This document shows, in pieces, positions 8,212 to 21,180 of a DNA stretch of 64,000 nt. The position numbers and the translations under genes were made by a program. The DNA comes from Testudinibacter aquarius (GTDB lineage Bacteria > Pseudomonadota > Gammaproteobacteria > Enterobacterales > Pasteurellaceae): the NCBI RefSeq assembly GCF_004342725.1, contig NZ_SMCP01000009.1:53274-117273 (forward strand), given 5' to 3'. Each line of letters starts with the position of its first letter. Position 1 is the first letter of the stretch. The notes beneath the pieces were generated by a model that was given only the letters and a program-made list of their open reading frames with translations, had not been told where the DNA came from and did no database searches.

Positions 8212-8745
8212 ATGGCTGAAAAACGTAATATCTTTTTAATCGGTCCGATGGGTGCGGGCAAAAGCACCATCGGTCGCCAATTGGCACAAATACTCGGAAT
8301 GGATTTTATCGACTCTGACAACGAGATCGAACAACGTGCCGGCGCTGACATCAGTTGGATTTTTGACGTGGAAGGCGAAAACGGCTTCCGCAAACGGGAA
8401 GAGCGGATTATTAACGAATTGACCCAACTGCAAGGGGTAGTGCTTTCTACCGGCGGCGGCGCAGTGCTATCAAAAGACACACGCAACCATTTATCGGCTC
8501 GTGGCATCGTGGTCTATTTGGAAACCACGGTCGATAAACAGCATCAGCGCACCCTGCGCGATAAAAAACGTCCGCTGTTGCAAGATGTGGACGATCCACG
8601 CCAAGTGCTGGAAGATCTGGCCAAAGTGCGCAATCCGTTGTACCAAGAGATCGCCGATATTACCATGAGTACCGACGAACAAAACGCTAAAACCATGGCA
8701 AACCAGTTAATCGACCGCTTGGAAGCTTTTTCCTCCGTTAATTAG
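8212..8745 (+). CDS. aroK: shikimate kinase I
   Basis: AroK phosphorylates shikimate at the 3-hydroxyl using ATP, step five of the chorismate pathway. The P-loop GPMGAGKST occupies residues 11-19. The substrate-binding SDNEIE and FRKREE segments follow, then the STGGG loop near residue 80 and the lid region with RPLL. At 177 residues it matches the family. It is followed 34 bases later by aroB, the common enterobacterial and Pasteurellaceae pair, so the two are probably co-transcribed. Confidence 0.97.
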   Translation: MAEKRNIFLIGPMGAGKSTIGRQLAQILGMDFIDSDNEIEQRAGADISWIFDVEGENGFRKREERIINELTQLQGVVLSTGGGAVLSKDTRNHLSARGIVVYLETTVDKQHQRTLRDKKRPLLQDVDDPRQVLEDLAKVRNPLYQEIADITMSTDEQNAKTMANQLIDRLEAFSSVN

Positions 8746-8779
8746 CTGATCATTCTCACCACCAACCTGAGAGCGCAAC

Positions 8780-9871
8780 ATGATTGAAGTCAATGTCGAA
8801 CTGAAAGATCGCCGTTATCCGATTAGAATCGGCAGCCATATTTTGGCGGAAAGCAGCAGCTACGCCCCGTTAAAGTGCGGTGATAAGGTGATGATTGTCT
8901 CCAATCCGACCGTTGCGAAACACTATTTGACAACGGTTAGCGACAGCTTAAACCGTTTGGGCTGCAAAGTCTCCTCAGTGTTGATTCCTGACGGCGAGCA
9001 ATATAAAACGCTGGACTCACTCAATCTGATTTTTACCGCACTTTTACAAGCCAATCACGGCCGTGACACCACCATCATCGCCTTGGGTGGCGGCGTGGTC
9101 GGTGATGTGGCCGGATTTGCTGCCGCCAGTTACCAACGTGGCGTGCGTTTGCTGCAGATTCCAACTACGCTGCTGTCGCAAGTGGATTCCTCCGTCGGCG
9201 GAAAAACCGGTGTCAATCATGCGCTCGGTAAAAATATGATCGGCGCATTTTATCAACCTTGTGCAGTGATTATCGACAGTGCTAGCTTAGACACCCTGCC
9301 AAAACGTGAAGTGTTTGCCGGCTTGGCGGAAGTGATTAAATACGGTGCGATTCTGGATCTGGCGTTTTTCGACTGGTTGGAACAACATATTGATGATCTG
9401 GTGAGCTTACAGCCGCAACAATTGCAATATTGCATCCAACGTTGCTGTCAGTTAAAAGCCGACGTGGTTGCCCGTGATGAAACCGAACAGGGTGATCGTG
9501 CCCTGCTGAATCTGGGGCACACTTTCGGGCATGCGATCGAAACCCATTTAGGCTACGGCAGTTGGTTGCACGGCGAAGCTGTAGCTGTCGGTATGTTAAT
9601 GGCAGCCGATCTTTCGCATTTGTTAGGCAATTTAAGCCGCCAAGATGTGTTCCGTCTGGAAAAATTACTGGCACGCGCCAATCTGCCGACGGTTTCGCCG
9701 GACGGTATGAGTGCCGATGATTATCTGCCGTTGATGATGCGCGACAAAAAAGTCTTGGCTGGCAAATTACGCTTGGTATTGTTGCAACGTTTGGGGCAAG
9801 CCTACGTCACGACCAACAGCGATTCGGAATTAGTCAGACAAGCCATCAACCATTGCAGTCAGTTCGACTAA
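8780..9871 (+). CDS. aroB: 3-dehydroquinate synthase
   Basis: AroB converts DAHP to 3-dehydroquinate with NAD and a divalent metal, the second step of the chorismate pathway. DGEQYKT (residues 71-77) and the NAD-binding [11 protein letters not shown] (103-113) are present. The metal-binding segment HTFGHAIE and HGEAVAVGM are intact. The length of 363 residues is normal. It is preceded by GAGAG and lies 4 bases upstream of dam. damX, which separates aroB and dam in E. coli, is absent. Confidence 0.97.
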   Translation: MIEVNVELKDRRYPIRIGSHILAESSSYAPLKCGDKVMIVSNPTVAKHYLTTVSDSLNRLGCKVSSVLIPDGEQYKTLDSLNLIFTALLQANHGRDTTIIALGGGVVGDVAGFAAASYQRGVRLLQIPTTLLSQVDSSVGGKTGVNHALGKNMIGAFYQPCAVIIDSASLDTLPKREVFAGLAEVIKYGAILDLAFFDWLEQHIDDLVSLQPQQLQYCIQRCCQLKADVVARDETEQGDRALLNLGHTFGHAIETHLGYGSWLHGEAVAVGMLMAADLSHLLGNLSRQDVFRLEKLLARANLPTVSPDGMSADDYLPLMMRDKKVLAGKLRLVLLQRLGQAYVTTNSDSELVRQAINHCSQFD

Positions 9872-9875
9872 AACA

Positions 9876-10754
9876 ATGTCGTCCGTTGCTAACCCTCTGT
9901 TGAAACATCGCCCTTTTTTAAAATGGGCGGGCGGAAAATTCCGCCTGACCGATGAGATCAACAAGTTATTACCAAAAAATAAAAAGGTGCTGATTGAACC
10001 TTTTGTCGGTGCCGGTTCGGTTTTTCTGAATACCCACTTTCAGCACTATATTTTGGCAGATTTAAATGCCGATTTAATCAATCTGTTCAATACGGTGAAA
10101 CAGGATCCGCAGCACTTTATTGCGGAAAGCCGCAAACTGTTTCAGCACCCCGATGCCAACAGCGCTGATTTTTATTATGCCAAACGCGCCGAGTTCAACC
10201 GCACTTTGGATATTTTCCAGCGCTCGGTGCTATTCCTGTATTTAAACCGTTTCGGTTATAACGGGCTTTGCCGCTATAACAGCAAGCAGCAGTTTAATGT
10301 GCCGTTCGGGGCTTACCTGAAACCGTATTTTCCGGAGCAAGAGATTCGTTATTTTAGCCAAAAAGCGCAAAAAGCCGAATTTATCTGTGTCGGTTTTCAC
10401 GACAGTTTCGAATATACCGACCGCAACAGCGTGGTGTATTGCGATCCGCCTTATGCTCCGCTGTCGCAAAACTCGAATTTCACCCACTATTCCGGCAATG
10501 GTTTTAGCTTGGAACAGCAGCAACAGCTAGCCAATCTGGCTAAACATCATGCGGAGCATCGCCGCACAACGGTACTGATTTCTAACCACGATACCCCGTT
10601 TACCCGGCAAATTTATCACGGCGCCGACATAACGCCGTTGATGGTACAACGCCACATCAGCCAAAACGGCGAAAATCGGATAAAAGTGAATGAACTGATT
10701 GCGATTTTTCGTGCTAGTCGGCGCAAAATCAAAGTGTCGCCAATTCAGGATTAA
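9876..10754 (+). CDS. dam: DNA adenine methylase
   Basis: Dam methylates the adenine of GATC and supports mismatch-repair strand choice and replication timing. FLKWAGGK (14-21) and EPFVGAGSVF (41-50) form the AdoMet-binding region, and DPPY at 190-193 is the catalytic motif of alpha-class amino-methyltransferases. At 292 residues it is slightly longer than the E. coli enzyme. It follows aroB by 4 bases and is probably in the same operon. Its last 26 bases overlap the 3' end of the convergent dciA gene. Confidence 0.96.
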   Translation: MSSVANPLLKHRPFLKWAGGKFRLTDEINKLLPKNKKVLIEPFVGAGSVFLNTHFQHYILADLNADLINLFNTVKQDPQHFIAESRKLFQHPDANSADFYYAKRAEFNRTLDIFQRSVLFLYLNRFGYNGLCRYNSKQQFNVPFGAYLKPYFPEQEIRYFSQKAQKAEFICVGFHDSFEYTDRNSVVYCDPPYAPLSQNSNFTHYSGNGFSLEQQQQLANLAKHHAEHRRTTVLISNHDTPFTRQIYHGADITPLMVQRHISQNGENRIKVNELIAIFRASRRKIKVSPIQD

Positions 10755-11037
10755 TATTAAATACCAGTCTTTTGACCGCAGGAAATGCTTGCTGCACCAA
10801 AGCCAGTAACTCTGCCTGACGAAACAGAATCCCTTGTCGCAACGTTGCATTTTGCACTTCACAATACAACACCTCATCGCGAATGTTCGCCACCCGAAAC
10901 CGCCCTTTGAACTCTGCTGGAAAGCATTGTTGCAAAGTGCGGTTCAGATCGCCCAACACCAGACTGCGCCGTGCAATTTCCGCCAATGGGCTTTTCTCGA
11001 CAATGTCGGTGATATTTTTCATTTTATTGTAACGCAT
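10729..11037 (-). CDS. dciA: DciA-family (DUF721) replication protein
   Basis: The 102-residue protein has the DUF721/DciA core: a helix SLAEIARRSLVLGDLNRTLQQC-like segment, then the beta strands with VANIRDEVLYCEV and ATLRQGILFRQAELL. Proteins of this family promote DnaB helicase loading in bacteria lacking DnaC. The position next to secM-secA matches other Pasteurellaceae. The start could be this ATG or the one at 11022 (MKNITDIV); neither has a strong ribosome binding site. Its 3' end overlaps dam on the other strand. An uptake signal lies inside at 10935-10943. Confidence 0.82.
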   Translation of the reverse strand: MRYNKMKNITDIVEKSPLAEIARRSLVLGDLNRTLQQCFPAEFKGRFRVANIRDEVLYCEVQNATLRQGILFRQAELLALVQQAFPAVKRLVFNINPELATL

Positions 11038-11179
11038 GGCTTGTTTTGCGAAGATTCGCCCCTATTTATTTGTGAATGAACAGTATCCGCCGGATTTGAT
11101 GTATGACATTCTGCCGACGATGCTCTATAATAGCACAGCATTTTAAATAACCGCATGTTGCCGAAGGCATTAATCACTG

Positions 11180-11506
11180 ATGAACTTGTTGCACGCATAC
11201 CGTCACCGCAAACCGCACTTTTGGTCGCAATTCCTGTTGGGAATTATTGCGATTTTAGCCGTGCCGGTCAGTGCTGTCGGCAACCCAACACAGCAAAACG
11301 ATAATCAAGCCTACCAACAAATTCAGCAGACAACACAAACTCGGCAGATTCAAAGCGCTTTTTATCAACAAGCACAATATCAGCCAGAACCGCAACAAGC
11401 CGTTCCGACAGCCACAGTAGCGCCACAAACCGCACTTTTTGTTGTCATCGCTTCTCTTTCCGAATCTTTACCGCCGATTCGAGCCGGTCCGTTTGCCACT
11501 GTTTAA
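11180..11506 (+). CDS. secM: SecM-like secretion monitor with IRAGP arrest motif
   Basis: The 108-residue secreted protein precedes secA by 100 bases. A basic N terminus and hydrophobic core (about residues 16-32) form a signal peptide, followed by a Gln-rich low-complexity stretch. The C terminus ends IRAGPFATV, with IRAGP at 100-104, the core of the SecM ribosome-arrest sequence. The E. coli Phe, Trp-Ile and first Gly of the arrest motif are not at the matching spacing. By analogy, stalling when export is poor would expose the secA start. Two uptake signals lie in the coding region (11212-11220 and 11429-11437). Confidence 0.85.
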   Translation: MNLLHAYRHRKPHFWSQFLLGIIAILAVPVSAVGNPTQQNDNQAYQQIQQTTQTRQIQSAFYQQAQYQPEPQQAVPTATVAPQTALFVVIASLSESLPPIRAGPFATV

Positions 11507-11606
11507 TCCGCAACAAACCGCACTTTAACCTGAGTAACGGCGGTGAAATAAGATTCTCGTTTGCAACTGCAAACCGATTAATGACTCCTTTGATGAAGAT
11601 AAAAAT
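11507..11606 (+). promoter_or_regulatory. secM-secA leader with hairpin
   Basis: The gap begins with an uptake signal (11517-11525). A hairpin GTTTGC (11559-11564) / GCAAAC (11569-11574) with a 4-nt loop lies about 33 bases before the secA start. The secA ribosome binding site itself is weak (GATGAAGAT). In E. coli a secM-secA hairpin hides the secA site until SecM stalls; this is a plausible counterpart. Confidence 0.45.
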
Positions 11607-14306
11607 ATGTTAAGAACTATTGCAACCAAATTATTTGGCAGCCGTAACGATCGCGTGTTACGTCGCCTGAACAAACGTGTCCACCAAATCAACCAATTGG
11701 AAGCCGAATACCAAGCACTGACCGACGAACAATTAAAAGGCAAAACTGCCGAATTCAAAGCACGCTTGGAAAAAGGCGAAAGCCTAGAAAAAATTCTGCC
11801 GGAAGCCTTCGCTACCGTGCGTGAAGCTTGCCAACGCACCTTGGGTATGCGCCCATTTGATGTACAGTTGCTCGGTGGCATGATCTTAAATGATCGCTCA
11901 ATTGCCGAAATGCGCACCGGTGAAGGTAAAACCCTAACCGCCACACTTCCTTGTTACCTCAACGCTCTGACCGGTCGGGGCGTGCATGTGGTGACGGTCA
12001 ATGACTACTTAGCGCGCCGCGATGCGGAAACCAACCGCCCGTTATTTGAATTTTTAGGCATGACGGTCGGTGTCAATATTCCCGGCTTATCCCATGAACA
12101 AAAACGTGCTGCCTATGCCGCCGATGTCACCTATGCCACCAACAGCGAACTGGGTTTTGATTACCTGCGTGATAATCTGGCGCATTCACCGGAAGATCGT
12201 TTTCAACGCCCACTGTATTATGCGTTGGTCGATGAGGTGGATTCGATTTTAATCGATGAAGCCCGTACCCCGCTGATTATTTCCGGTCAGGCAGAAGACA
12301 GCTCCGAACTGTATATTGCGATTGATAAGCTGATTCCTAAATTAGTATTCCAAGAAAAAGAGGACAGCGAGGAATATCAAGGCACTGGTGACTACACCCT
12401 GGATCTGAAAAACAAGCAGGCATTTTTAACCGAGCGCGGACAAGAGAAGATCGAAAATTTGTTAACCGAAGCCGGATTGATGAAAGAAGGCGATTCTCTC
12501 TATTCGCCATCAAGGGTTACTTTGCTGCACCACGTTTATGCGGCGTTGCGCGCGCATACCCTGTTTGAACGCAATGTTGATTATATTGTTAAAGACGGCG
12601 AAATCGTGATTGTTGACGAACATACCGGACGTACGATGCAGGGACGCCGTTGGTCTGAAGGTTTGCACCAAGCGATTGAAGCCAAAGAAAACGTTAAAAT
12701 TCAGAGTGAAAATCAGACGACTGCATCGATTACTTACCAAAACTATTTCCGTTTATACGAAAAATTAGCGGGCATGACCGGTACGGCAGATACCGAAGCC
12801 TTTGAATTTCAACAAATTTATGGCTTAGAAACTATTGTGGTGCCAACCAATCAACCGATGATCCGTGATGACCGTACCGATTTGATGTATAAAAACGAAG
12901 AAGACAAATTCAATGCGATTGTCCACGACATCAAAGAAGCCATCGCCCGGCAGCAGCCGGTATTGGTCGGCACAATCTCGATTGAAAAATCTGAATTGCT
13001 GTCGAACACCTTAACTAAAGCCGGGATTAAACATAACGTATTGAACGCCAAATTCCATGCACAGGAAGCGGAAATCGTCGCCGATGCAGGCGTACCGGGC
13101 GCAGTCACCATTGCGACCAATATGGCCGGTCGCGGTACCGACATTGTGTTGGGCGGTAACTGGCGTGCTGAAATCGCTAAATTGGATAATCCGAGCGAAG
13201 AACAGATCGCCAAAATCAAAGCTGATTGGAAAGAACGAAATAAAATTGTGATGGAGGCCGGTGGCCTGCACATTATCGGTACCGAACGTCATGAATCACG
13301 CCGCATCGACAACCAGTTGCGTGGTCGTTCCGGACGTCAAGGCGATCCGGGCTCTTCACGTTTCTATTTATCGTTAGACGATGCCTTAATGCGGATTTAC
13401 CTCAACGAAGGCAAGTTAAATATGATGCGCAAAGCCTTCAGCGAACCGGGTGAAGCAATGGAATCCAAATTGTTGGCAAAAGTAATTGCCAGCGCACAAG
13501 CAAAAGTAGAAGCGCACAACTTTGACGGGCGTAAAAACCTGTTGCAATTCGATGATGTTGCCAATGATCAGCGCCATGCTATTTATGCACAGCGTAATGA
13601 TTTGCTCGATCACCAAGATATTTCCGAAACCATCAATGTCATTCGTGAAGACGTGTTCAACAGCGTTATCGATCAATACATTCCGCCACAATCGTTGGAA
13701 GAGCAATGGAATGTAGAGGGTTTGGAAACCCGTCTGCAAAACGACTTTGCCCTGAGTTTACCGCTCAGCAAATGGCTGGAAGAAGACAACCATCTGCATG
13801 AAGAGAACCTGCGTGAACGTATTCTGGAAGCGGCCGTCAACGAACACAAACGCAAGGAAGAGATGGTCGGTACTGAGAATATGCGCTCATTTGAAAAAGG
13901 CTTGATGCTGCAGATTCTGGACGAATTGTGGAAAGAGCATCTGGCGGCAATGGATCACCTGCGCCGTGGGATTCACCTGCGTGGCTATGCGCAAAAAGAT
14001 CCGAAGCAAGAATACAAAAAAGAGTCATTCCAGATGTTTACCGAAATGCTGGACACCTTGAAATTGAGCGTGATCAGCACCTTGAGCAAAGTGCAAGTGC
14101 GCACGCAAGAAGAGGTGGAAGAAGCCGAACGCTTGCGCCGTGAAGCTGCCGAACGGCAAGCGGCTGCGTTGCAATACCACCAAAACGGGGAACAGCAGGG
14201 CGAAACTGCGGACGGAACGGACGAGATGCCGAAAGTCAGCCGTAATGCACCTTGCCCTTGTGGTTCGGGTAAGAAATATAAATATTGCCACGGTAAAATT
14301 AAGTAA
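11607..14306 (+). CDS. secA: preprotein translocase ATPase SecA
   Basis: SecA drives post-translational export through SecYEG by ATP hydrolysis. The first nucleotide-binding domain has MRTGEGKTL and the [13 protein letters not shown] segment. The preprotein cross-linking domain follows, then NBD2 with [13 protein letters not shown] and [11 protein letters not shown]. The C terminus carries the zinc-binding SEC-C motif [14 protein letters not shown] that contacts SecB. The full length of 899 residues is normal. It follows the SecM-like gene and precedes mutT, as in related genomes. Confidence 0.98.
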   Translation: MLRTIATKLFGSRNDRVLRRLNKRVHQINQLEAEYQALTDEQLKGKTAEFKARLEKGESLEKILPEAFATVREACQRTLGMRPFDVQLLGGMILNDRSIAEMRTGEGKTLTATLPCYLNALTGRGVHVVTVNDYLARRDAETNRPLFEFLGMTVGVNIPGLSHEQKRAAYAADVTYATNSELGFDYLRDNLAHSPEDRFQRPLYYALVDEVDSILIDEARTPLIISGQAEDSSELYIAIDKLIPKLVFQEKEDSEEYQGTGDYTLDLKNKQAFLTERGQEKIENLLTEAGLMKEGDSLYSPSRVTLLHHVYAALRAHTLFERNVDYIVKDGEIVIVDEHTGRTMQGRRWSEGLHQAIEAKENVKIQSENQTTASITYQNYFRLYEKLAGMTGTADTEAFEFQQIYGLETIVVPTNQPMIRDDRTDLMYKNEEDKFNAIVHDIKEAIARQQPVLVGTISIEKSELLSNTLTKAGIKHNVLNAKFHAQEAEIVADAGVPGAVTIATNMAGRGTDIVLGGNWRAEIAKLDNPSEEQIAKIKADWKERNKIVMEAGGLHIIGTERHESRRIDNQLRGRSGRQGDPGSSRFYLSLDDALMRIYLNEGKLNMMRKAFSEPGEAMESKLLAKVIASAQAKVEAHNFDGRKNLLQFDDVANDQRHAIYAQRNDLLDHQDISETINVIREDVFNSVIDQYIPPQSLEEQWNVEGLETRLQNDFALSLPLSKWLEEDNHLHEENLRERILEAAVNEHKRKEEMVGTENMRSFEKGLMLQILDELWKEHLAAMDHLRRGIHLRGYAQKDPKQEYKKESFQMFTEMLDTLKLSVISTLSKVQVRTQEEVEEAERLRREAAERQAAALQYHQNGEQQGETADGTDEMPKVSRNAPCPCGSGKKYKYCHGKIK

Positions 14307-14364
14307 CTCGAATAACGCCCGACCACTCTGCTAATAGCCTTGGTCGGGCTAACATAGGAAAAAC

Positions 14365-14796
14365 ATGACCGCACTTACTCAAAAAGCCGTTAGCAAAAAA
14401 CCGCTGATCAAAGTTGCTGTCGGCATTATTCGTAACGAATTCCAGCAAATCTTTCTGACGCGACGCTTAGAAGGCAAAGACTTTGCCCAAAGCTGGGAGT
14501 TCCCCGGTGGCAAAGTCGAAGCCAACGAAAGCCCGGAGCAAGCGCTGCGACGTGAATTGGAAGAAGAGATCGGGATTATGGTGATCAAAGCCGAACTCTA
14601 CGAACGTTTTCAATTCGAATATCCGAAAAAAGTGATCGAACTCAGTTTTTACTTAATCGAAGAGTGGCTAAACCAACCTTTTGGTCGTGAAGGACAAGAC
14701 GGTTTTTGGATTGAACAACACGCCTTGGACAGCGGGCAATTCCCACCGGCGAATAAGAAAATTATTGAACGGCTATTAAGCGAGAAGCTGGATTGA
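14365..14796 (+). CDS. mutT: 8-oxo-dGTP diphosphatase MutT
   Basis: MutT hydrolyses 8-oxo-dGTP and so prevents A:T to C:G transversions. The Nudix box GGKVEANESPEQALRRELEE followed by EIGI is complete and starts near residue 49. The early VAVGIIRN strand and C-terminal LLSEKLD are typical. The length of 143 residues fits. The gene lies 58 bases after secA, so the two may be co-transcribed. An uptake signal overlaps its first codons (14368-14376). A terminator made from two uptake signals follows. Confidence 0.96.
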   Translation: MTALTQKAVSKKPLIKVAVGIIRNEFQQIFLTRRLEGKDFAQSWEFPGGKVEANESPEQALRRELEEEIGIMVIKAELYERFQFEYPKKVIELSFYLIEEWLNQPFGREGQDGFWIEQHALDSGQFPPANKKIIERLLSEKLD

Positions 14797-14826
14797 TTAT
14801 CCTGCCATAGACAGAGAGATCATAAC

Positions 14827-14862
14827 AAAGTGCGGTTTTTTCACACCACAAAACCGCACTTT
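14827..14862 (+). terminator. intrinsic terminator built from paired uptake signals
   Basis: AAAGTGCGGTTT and AAACCGCACTTT form a 12-bp perfect stem with a 12-nt loop. The two arms are uptake signal sequences in opposite orientation, a known dual use in Pasteurellaceae. It lies between mutT and the convergent argD and can stop transcription from both. Confidence 0.85.
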
Positions 14863-14883
14863 GCTTATTCTACACTACGTTCA

Positions 14884-16101
<1,218 letters not shown>

Positions 16102-16200
16102 TTACTACTGTTAATTAGGGTCTAAAATAAAACGATTTGTGTCGGCAAGCAACTGTTATCTCGACAAATCGCTACGCTTGCTTTGTACGGCAAATTGACG

Positions 16201-16404
16201 GATGATAAAAAAGGAGTGGGTTTTACCGTTATCCAACGCTTGGAGCAGCTTGGGATCGATTCATTTGAATAGCTTGCCAAAGAGCGGTCTGAAGAAATTT
16301 GCCGCCAAGTTGCCGAAGCCCTTGGCAGCCGTTGTTGGAAAAACAGTCCTCAGGCAAAAGCGGCGATTGAAGCCGCAATTGCTTTAGCAAAGCACAAAAG
16401 TTAA
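16201..16404 (+). pseudogene. remnant of a small helix-hairpin-helix protein
   Basis: Reading the plus strand gives KGVGFTVIQRLEQLGIDSFE, then a TAG at 16270-16272, then LAKERSEEICRQVAEALGSR with CWKNSPQAKAAIEAAIALAK after it and a TAA at the end. GVGxTVIxRLEQLGI is a helix-hairpin-helix pattern, and the part after the stop is a continuous, sensible helical protein in the same frame. I infer a gene of about 70-90 codons broken by one nonsense change and lacking a clear start. Its stop codon shares bases with the tldD stop on the other strand. The family function is not known to me. Confidence 0.6.
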
Positions 16405-17846
16405 TTAGTGCCGCCGACCGTGATTTGTTCGATTTTTAACGCCGGTTGCCCAACACCGACCGGCACGCTTTGCCCCTCTTTGCCACAAACACCGATGCCC
16501 GGATCAAGCTCAGATTCGTCGGCAACCATCGACACATTTTGCATCACTTCAATTCCACTGCCGATCAGGGTTGCACCAACCACCGGTTTGGTGATTTTGC
16601 CTTTTTCAATCAAATAGGCTTCCGCAGCAGAAAAGACGAACTTGCCGGAGGTGATATCCACTTGTCCACCGCCAAAGTGCGGTGCGTAGATGCCTTGCTC
16701 CACTGATGCGATCAAATCTTCAAATTTACTTTGCCCTGCCAGCATATAGGTGTTGGTCATGCGTGGCATCGGCAAATGGGCGTAAGATTCGCGCCGTCCG
16801 TTACCGGTTGGTGCCACGCCCATCAAACGAGCGTTCATTTTATCCTGCATATAGTTGCGCAAAATACCATTTTCGATTAATACGTTACGCTGAGTCGGCA
16901 CCCCTTCGTCATCAATAGTCAAAGAACCACGACGATCCGCCAATGTGCCGTCATCAACAATCGTACACAGCGGCGAAGTCACTAATTCACCGATTTTCCC
17001 ACTGAACAGTGAGGATTTTTTGCGATTGAAATCGCCTTCCAAACCATGCCCCACGGCTTCATGCAACAATACGCCCGGCCAGCCTGCACCCAGCACCACC
17101 GGCATCATTCCTGCTGGTGCTTGCACCGCATTGAGCTTCACCAGCGCCTGACGAACCGCTTCTTTGGTAAACCATACTGCTCGGCTAACGCCTTGATGGT
17201 CTTGTAAAAACCATTCTAGTGAAAAACGACCGCCACCGCCGGCACTGCCACTTTCACGTTTGCCCTGCTGCTCAACCAAGACCGACACCGAAAGCCGCAC
17301 CAAAGGGCGGATATCTGCCGCCAACGTACCGTCTGTCGCCGCCACTAAAACTTCTTCATAGATCGCATTTAAGCTGGCAGAAACTTGAATAACACGCGAA
17401 TCTTCAGCGCGTGCGGTTTGATTGACCAAATGCAGCAGCTCGATCTTTTTTTCACGGCTTAAACTGTGCAGCGGGTCAAGTGCGGTATAGCGCATCGGTG
17501 CGCTGACCGAATGCAGGGCAATCGGCTTGATCAGCGAACTGCTAGCCTGTGCGATGCCTTTTGTCGCCTCGATACATTGCACCACTTGTGGCGCACTGAT
17601 CTGATCGGCATAAGCAAAACCGGTTTTCTCACCGCTGACCGCTCTGACACCAACGCCTCGATCAATATGAAAACCGCCCTCTTTGATAATGCCGTCTTCC
17701 AATGACCAGCTTTCCTCAATCGAAGACTGAAAATAGAGATCCGCATAATCAATTTGCCGACTGGAAAAATGATCCAATAAATTCGCCAACTGAGTAATAG
17801 AAAGTTGACTTGGTTCTAATAGGGACGCTGAAACTTTACTTAGCAT
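16401..17846 (-). CDS. tldD: metalloprotease TldD
   Basis: TldD pairs with TldE/PmbA to form a heterodimeric zinc protease that trims peptides such as microcin precursors and antitoxins; only TldD carries the metal site. HEAVGH at residues 262-267 is the HExxxH motif, followed by GLEGDF. The protein is 481 residues, the normal size. The C-terminal part with [18 protein letters not shown] is typical. It lies 39 bases downstream of rng on the same strand and may be co-transcribed with it. An uptake signal lies near 16676. Confidence 0.95.
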   Translation of the reverse strand: MLSKVSASLLEPSQLSITQLANLLDHFSSRQIDYADLYFQSSIEESWSLEDGIIKEGGFHIDRGVGVRAVSGEKTGFAYADQISAPQVVQCIEATKGIAQASSSLIKPIALHSVSAPMRYTALDPLHSLSREKKIELLHLVNQTARAEDSRVIQVSASLNAIYEEVLVAATDGTLAADIRPLVRLSVSVLVEQQGKRESGSAGGGGRFSLEWFLQDHQGVSRAVWFTKEAVRQALVKLNAVQAPAGMMPVVLGAGWPGVLLHEAVGHGLEGDFNRKKSSLFSGKIGELVTSPLCTIVDDGTLADRRGSLTIDDEGVPTQRNVLIENGILRNYMQDKMNARLMGVAPTGNGRRESYAHLPMPRMTNTYMLAGQSKFEDLIASVEQGIYAPHFGGGQVDITSGKFVFSAAEAYLIEKGKITKPVVGATLIGSGIEVMQNVSMVADESELDPGIGVCGKEGQSVPVGVGQPALKIEQITVGGTN

Positions 17847-17863
17847 AATTTCTCTTTATTTTT

Positions 17864-17887
17864 ATTAGGGTCGGTTGATGTTTGTCT
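17864..17887 (+). repeat. short dispersed repeat ATTAGGGTC(T)GTTGA, copy B
   Basis: This stretch matches 24405-24428 at 20 of 24 positions. Weaker copies occur at 19445-19468 and, for the first ten bases only, at 16114-16123. All lie in gaps between genes. Its nature is unknown; it may be a fragment of an old mobile element or a small dispersed repeat. Confidence 0.4.
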
Positions 17888-19373
17888 ACATGATGACAAC
17901 ATCAAATTGTTCTTGATTGTAAAACACTTCGGTTTTCACCTGCACCTGTTTACCGATAAACACTTCCAGCTCAGCCAAAATCCCGTGCGCCTCTTCGTTG
18001 ATCAAGTAATCCGCCACCGCTCTTGAGGCATACACCAAAAATTGCTCACTGTCGTATTGATGGTGGATTCGCACAATTTCACGCACAATTTCATAACTGA
18101 CGGTTTCCACCGTTTTCAGACTGCCACGCCCTTTGCAAGCCGGACATTCGGTGCACAGCACATGCTCCAAACTTTCACGGGTGCGTTTGCGGGTCATCTC
18201 CACCAAGCCCAGTTGGGTGAAACCGTTGACGCTGGTCTTAACTCGATCTCGCGACAGTGCTTCGTTCAACGACTGCAACACCCGCTCGCGGTGCTCTTCG
18301 CTTTGCATATCAATAAAATCAATAATGATGATGCCGCCCAGATTGCGCAGTTGCAACTGTTGTGCAATGGTTTGGGTCGCTTCAACATTGGTATTAAAAA
18401 TTGTCTCTTCCAAATTACGATGGCCGACAAAACCACCGGTATTGATATCAATCGTGGTCATGGCTTCGGTTTGTTCGATAATCAAATAGCCGCCGGATTT
18501 TAAATTCACACGCTTTTCCAGCGCACGCTGAATCGCATTTTCTACGCCGTACAAATCAAACAACGGCGGATTACCGGTATACAGCGACAGACGCCCGGTG
18601 AGTTCCGGCATAAACTCTTGGCTAAACGTTTCCACTTCTTGAAAGGTCAATTTCGAGTCAATTCGAATCAAATCAATTTGCGTACCGACAAAATCACGCA
18701 GCACGCGCTGTGCCAGTGCCAGTTCGCCGTAAAGCATTGAGCGAGTAGGATATTTCCCTTTGCGCTCCATCACTTTACGCCATAGCCGTTTCAAAAATTG
18801 CGCATCCTGTTTCAACTCCTCTTCCGAACAACCTTCGGAAGCGGTTCGCACGATGAAACCGCCCAATTCATCGCAATAATCAGTGACCAACTGTTTTAAG
18901 CGCAACCGCTCTTCTTCACTTTCAATCCGTTGCGATACGCCAACATGACTATTTTCCGGCATAAATACCAAATAGCGTGACGGCAAAGTAATATCTGTGG
19001 TTAAGCGTGCACCTTTGGTTCCAAGCGGATCTTTCACCACTTGCACGATAATATCCTGGCCTTCACGCACCAACTCACCAATATCTTTGACTACAAACTG
19101 CTTCTTTTCGGATTCATCCACACATTCGGTGTGCGAAACAATATCGGAAGCGTGCAAAAATGCTGCCTTTTCCAAACCAATATCAACAAAAGCCGATTGC
19201 ATACCGGGCAATACCCGCATCACTCGCCCTTTATAAATATTGCCGACCAATCCTCGCTTGGCTTCGCGCTCAATGTGCACTTCTTTCAGTACACCGGTGT
19301 CGAGCAACGCAATTCGAGTTTCGTTCGGCGTTACATTCACCAATAGCTCTACACTTGATGTCATACAATTCAT
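17886..19373 (-). CDS. rng: ribonuclease G
   Basis: RNase G is a single-strand endoribonuclease that matures the 5' end of 16S rRNA and degrades some mRNAs. An S1 domain lies at about residues 36-125 (GNIYKGRVMRVLPGMQSAFVD). The catalytic acids Asp309 (TTIDINTGG) and Asp352 (IIDFIDM) are present, and the zinc-link cysteines are C407, C410 and C413. At 495 residues it is the short RNase G form, without the long scaffold of RNase E. The start could also be the ATG nine bases later (MTSSVELL), as in E. coli. Confidence 0.96.
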   Translation of the reverse strand: MNCMTSSVELLVNVTPNETRIALLDTGVLKEVHIEREAKRGLVGNIYKGRVMRVLPGMQSAFVDIGLEKAAFLHASDIVSHTECVDESEKKQFVVKDIGELVREGQDIIVQVVKDPLGTKGARLTTDITLPSRYLVFMPENSHVGVSQRIESEEERLRLKQLVTDYCDELGGFIVRTASEGCSEEELKQDAQFLKRLWRKVMERKGKYPTRSMLYGELALAQRVLRDFVGTQIDLIRIDSKLTFQEVETFSQEFMPELTGRLSLYTGNPPLFDLYGVENAIQRALEKRVNLKSGGYLIIEQTEAMTTIDINTGGFVGHRNLEETIFNTNVEATQTIAQQLQLRNLGGIIIIDFIDMQSEEHRERVLQSLNEALSRDRVKTSVNGFTQLGLVEMTRKRTRESLEHVLCTECPACKGRGSLKTVETVSYEIVREIVRIHHQYDSEQFLVYASRAVADYLINEEAHGILAELEVFIGKQVQVKTEVFYNQEQFDVVIM

Positions 19374-19444
19374 ACTTCTTCTTAAAATGAGTGGCTTATA
19401 TTCTAGCTTAAAACCGCACTTGGCAAAAATGAGATTTCGATTAT

Positions 19445-19468
19445 TTTAGAGTCTGTTGCTTTTTGTTT
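19445..19468 (+). repeat. short dispersed repeat, copy C (diverged)
   Basis: TTTAGAGTCTGTTG followed by a T-rich tail matches the 24405 copy at about 17 of 24 positions. It lies between the rng promoter side and the murA terminator. Confidence 0.3.
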
Positions 19469-19494
19469 ATAATTTGAGCTACAACCCTAGCAAA

Positions 19495-19523
19495 CACAAA
19501 AAACCCGGACTTAAGCCGGGTTG
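19495..19523 (-). terminator. murA terminator
   Basis: On the minus strand AACCCGG and CCGGGTT pair around CTTAAGT and are followed by TTTTTTG, a textbook intrinsic terminator 32-60 bases past the murA stop. It ends the mla-ibaG-murA unit before rng. Confidence 0.85.
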
Positions 19524-19554
19524 TCATCTGTTTCAAATCGCTCGGGAACTGCCA

Positions 19555-21152
<1,598 letters not shown>

Positions 21153-21180
21153 GATGTTGTTATCCCTTGTATCCCTTTGA

